Shown: positions 6,176 to 7,554 of the stretch, piece by piece
Position numbering within the stretch: position 1 is the stretch's first letter
Layout of the letters: each line of letters starts with the position of its first letter
Assembly (NCBI GenBank): GCA_035570275.1
Contig: DATMNI010000237.1
Span: 1-7,554 of the forward strand
Origin: DATMNI01 sp035570275
Lineage (GTDB): Bacteria > Acidobacteriota > Terriglobia > Bryobacterales > Bryobacteraceae
Length of the DNA: 7,554 bases
Reading direction: 5' to 3'
Translations under genes and position numbers: made by a program
The notes under the pieces: model-generated
Told to the model about the DNA's origin: nothing
The model's database searches: none
Seen by the model: only the letters and a program-made list of their open reading frames with translations

Positions 6176-6231
6176 GGTTGTTCTCAGCCGGTTGCTCTCA
6201 GGCGGTTGTTCTCAGCCGGTCGTTCTCAGGC
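6176..6231. repeat. Four 14-bp tandem repeats between convergent genes
   Basis: Four contiguous units follow the pattern GGTTGTTCTCAG(C/G)C at 6176, 6190, 6204 and 6218. Units 1 and 3 are identical and end in CC; units 2 and 4 end in GC and differ from each other at two bases. The array is therefore two 28-bp copies. It fills the space between the esterase stop and the transferase stop, which starts 3 bases after the array. There are no spacers, so it is not CRISPR. Confidence 0.92.
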
Positions 6232-6233
6232 GG

Positions 6234-6986
6234 TCAATCTGCTTCTCGCGGTTGTGAACCGCGGGGCGGCAAAAGTATCGGCGCGCGGGGCGCCGGAGAG
6301 GCGACCACCGTGCGCACAAGGTCGCCTGTGCTATTCCACCAGCCATGAAAGTCTTCGCCGTCGATAGAGCGCACGTGCAGTGGGCGCCAGATATCGGAAT
6401 CGCCGCCCCCTTCACCGGCGGCCCCTGGCGCGCTCGCCGGGGTGACCACCACAGACCGGGTGTCGAGCCGAAGTCCGGTGCCGAGCGCCTTCAATGCGCT
6501 CTCTTTCCCGCTCCAAATCAGAGCGCACGTCTTCCAGCGGTCTGACGACACCACCCTCGCAACCAGCGCCTGCTCTTCGGTGGTGAAGTAATCGGCGATG
6601 AAGGCGTCGCTGTGCGGCTCGATCAATTCCAGATCGCAGCCCAGCATCGTCTGAGATAGCGCCCCGGACAGCACGACGGCGCAAGCCGCTACGCCGCCGC
6701 GATGGCTGATTGAAATGGCGGCGGCTGCGGGCCGGTTGGCGATAAACACTTCGGGCGCGCCGGACGGTGCGGGACGTATCTCTATCTCTGCCAGAGCCTG
6801 CGAATGGCCAGGCAGGTTCAGGCACAGTGCCACGGCGCGTTTCGCCGTCCAGCGTCCCAACCGCCAGTCGGCGCGGCGCTTCGCAAAGCGCATGCCGTTC
6901 AGGGTCACGGCTTCGCTCGGGCTCAGCCAATCGACTTCCCGCGGTGCGTCCCTTTCGGTCTGTTCCAGCCAATAGACGTCCGTCAT
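6234..6986 (-). CDS. 4'-phosphopantetheinyl transferase, Sfp type
   Basis: The 250-residue protein would move the phosphopantetheine arm of coenzyme A onto a serine of acyl or peptidyl carrier proteins, in the cytoplasm. Family signatures are in order: AISISHR (90-96) near the CoA-binding region, GCDLE (116-120) with Mg-binding D118 and E120, TTEEQ (135-139) with E137/E138, and WSGKESALKALGTGL (158-172) with the conserved W, K and E. The length fits the Sfp/HetI type rather than the short AcpS type. Residues 187-197 are a Gly/Asp-rich insert (GAAGEGGGDSD). The ATG at 6986 is chosen because the longer frame from 7100 is Arg-rich non-homologous sequence overlapping the upstream gene. The nearest purine-rich sequence, GGGCAGG, is only two bases from the ATG. 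It lies 46 bases downstream of the carboxyltransferase on the same strand, probably co-transcribed, and converges with the esterase. Confidence 0.88.
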   Translation of the reverse strand: MTDVYWLEQTERDAPREVDWLSPSEAVTLNGMRFAKRRADWRLGRWTAKRAVALCLNLPGHSQALAEIEIRPAPSGAPEVFIANRPAAAAISISHRGGVAACAVVLSGALSQTMLGCDLELIEPHSDAFIADYFTTEEQALVARVVSSDRWKTCALIWSGKESALKALGTGLRLDTRSVVVTPASAPGAAGEGGGDSDIWRPLHVRSIDGEDFHGWWNSTGDLVRTVVASPAPRAPILLPPRGSQPREAD

Positions 6987-7008
6987 ACCTGCCCAGCCAT
7001 ACCTGCCC
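6984..7008 (-). repeat. Duplicated start-site sequence before the transferase gene
   Basis: The 11 bases CATACCTGCCC occur at 6984-6994 and again at 6998-7008, with a period of 14. On the minus strand this is GGGCAGGTATG twice. The second copy is the transferase start. The first opens a five-codon frame (MAGQV) whose TGA overlaps the transferase ATG as ATGA. Confidence 0.6.
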
Positions 7009-7032
7009 CGACCAGACCTACCGGGTCGAACC

Positions 7033-7554
7033 CTATTCAGCCCCGGCCGCAGTCGTCTTGGGCGCTTTCCCCTGGCCGGATTCCACCCTCCGAATCCCAC
7101 GCTCCACCGCTTCGATGAGATAAGGGCGAAGACTCGCGGGCGGAATAATCCCGTCCAGCGCGCCGACTTTCAAGGCGCGGTGCACGCTGTGCACGTGGTC
7201 AAACTCGTCGGCCATTTCGCCCAGTTTCTCGGAATGCACGATTTTGAAAAGTTCGTCCGACTGCGCCCGCCACCGGATTTTTTCGACTCCCTCCGCCGCC
7301 GGCATCGCCTGCTGCAGCGCCAGCAGCCTTGGATCTTTGCGGGTTCTGGCTGCGACTTCCCCGGAGAAAACCACCGCCGCCGCAGGCGCGCCGCCAATCA
7401 CGGACGCAAACGACCCCTCCAGCGCCACTACTTCGACGTTCTCGTTCAGGGCACGCGAGAAGACTACGTAAGCGCCCCCGTGGTAGCGCGAGATCACGCA
7501 GAAGACGATCGGCCCCCGGAAATTCACGACGGCCCGCCCGATCTCGGCGCCGTA
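7033..7554 (-). CDS. Biotin-dependent acyl-CoA carboxyltransferase, C-terminal part
   Basis: Only the last 173 residues are inside the window; the frame is open through the right edge. The sequence matches the C-terminal half of a carboxyltransferase of the acetyl/propionyl-CoA carboxylase family, which has the crotonase fold. Visible marks are FRGPIVFCVISRYHGGAYVVFS (12-33), where the HGGA turn would help form the oxyanion site, and GSFASVIGGAPAAAVVF (45-61), the second Gly-rich turn that binds acyl-CoA. A helical tail follows (IIPPASLRPYLIEAVERGI), as usual at the end of this domain. Such enzymes pass CO2 from carboxybiotin to acetyl- or propionyl-CoA, making malonyl- or methylmalonyl-CoA. 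The next gene downstream is a phosphopantetheinyl transferase, which points to fatty-acid or polyketide synthesis. Whether this is a stand-alone subunit or the end of a large biotin carboxylase fusion cannot be seen. Confidence 0.83.
   Translation of the reverse strand, partial: YGAEIGRAVVNFRGPIVFCVISRYHGGAYVVFSRALNENVEVVALEGSFASVIGGAPAAAVVFSGEVAARTRKDPRLLALQQAMPAAEGVEKIRWRAQSDELFKIVHSEKLGEMADEFDHVHSVHRALKVGALDGIIPPASLRPYLIEAVERGIRRVESGQGKAPKTTAAGAE

Noticed and set aside
6176..6231. CRISPR array
   Set aside because: The units are contiguous with no spacers, and 14 bp is too short for a CRISPR repeat.

Overview
The window is GC-rich and densely coded. It looks like a soil bacterium of the Acidobacteriota, possibly the Solibacter/Bryobacter group. 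That placement is an inference from the gene content: a PQQ dehydrogenase paired with a diheme cytochrome whose first heme site is CX4CH, a twin-arginine amidohydrolase and a large secreted esterase. No rRNA or marker gene is present to confirm it. I see no tRNA, rRNA, insertion sequence or CRISPR.

Left block (1-4118, all on the minus strand, so read from right to left). Four genes lie in one direction: a secreted PQQ-dependent dehydrogenase (2380-4118), a periplasmic diheme cytochrome c (1553-2362), a small cupin of the 2,4'-dihydroxyacetophenone dioxygenase type (1048-1542) and an amidohydrolase with a twin-arginine motif (1-982, running off the left edge). The first three are separated by only 17 and 10 bases and are probably one operon. 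The amidohydrolase follows after 65 bases that hold a 15-bp palindrome next to its ribosome binding site. The likely logic is that an alcohol is oxidised in the periplasm, electrons pass to the cytochrome, and the product is handled by a C-C cleaving cupin oxygenase and a hydrolase. The substrate is unknown. The dehydrogenase reading frame is broken once, near 3204, by a missing base or a 4-base deletion. The flanking halves are otherwise well preserved.

Middle (4119-6137). An 84-bp divergent intergenic region separates the dehydrogenase from a plus-strand, 644-residue secreted esterase. The esterase has an alpha/beta-hydrolase domain (GLSMGG), a short linker encoded by a 15-bp tandem repeat, and two beta-rich C-terminal domains. 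A perfect TTGACA box and a 6-bp-stem hairpin sit directly in front of its start.

Right block (6138-7554, minus strand). The esterase converges on a 4'-phosphopantetheinyl transferase. Between their stop codons lies a clean array of four 14-bp repeats with a 28-bp higher-order period. Upstream of the transferase is the C-terminal end of a biotin-dependent acyl-CoA carboxyltransferase, cut by the right edge. These two genes probably mark the end of a fatty-acid or polyketide-type locus that supplies extender units and activates carrier proteins.
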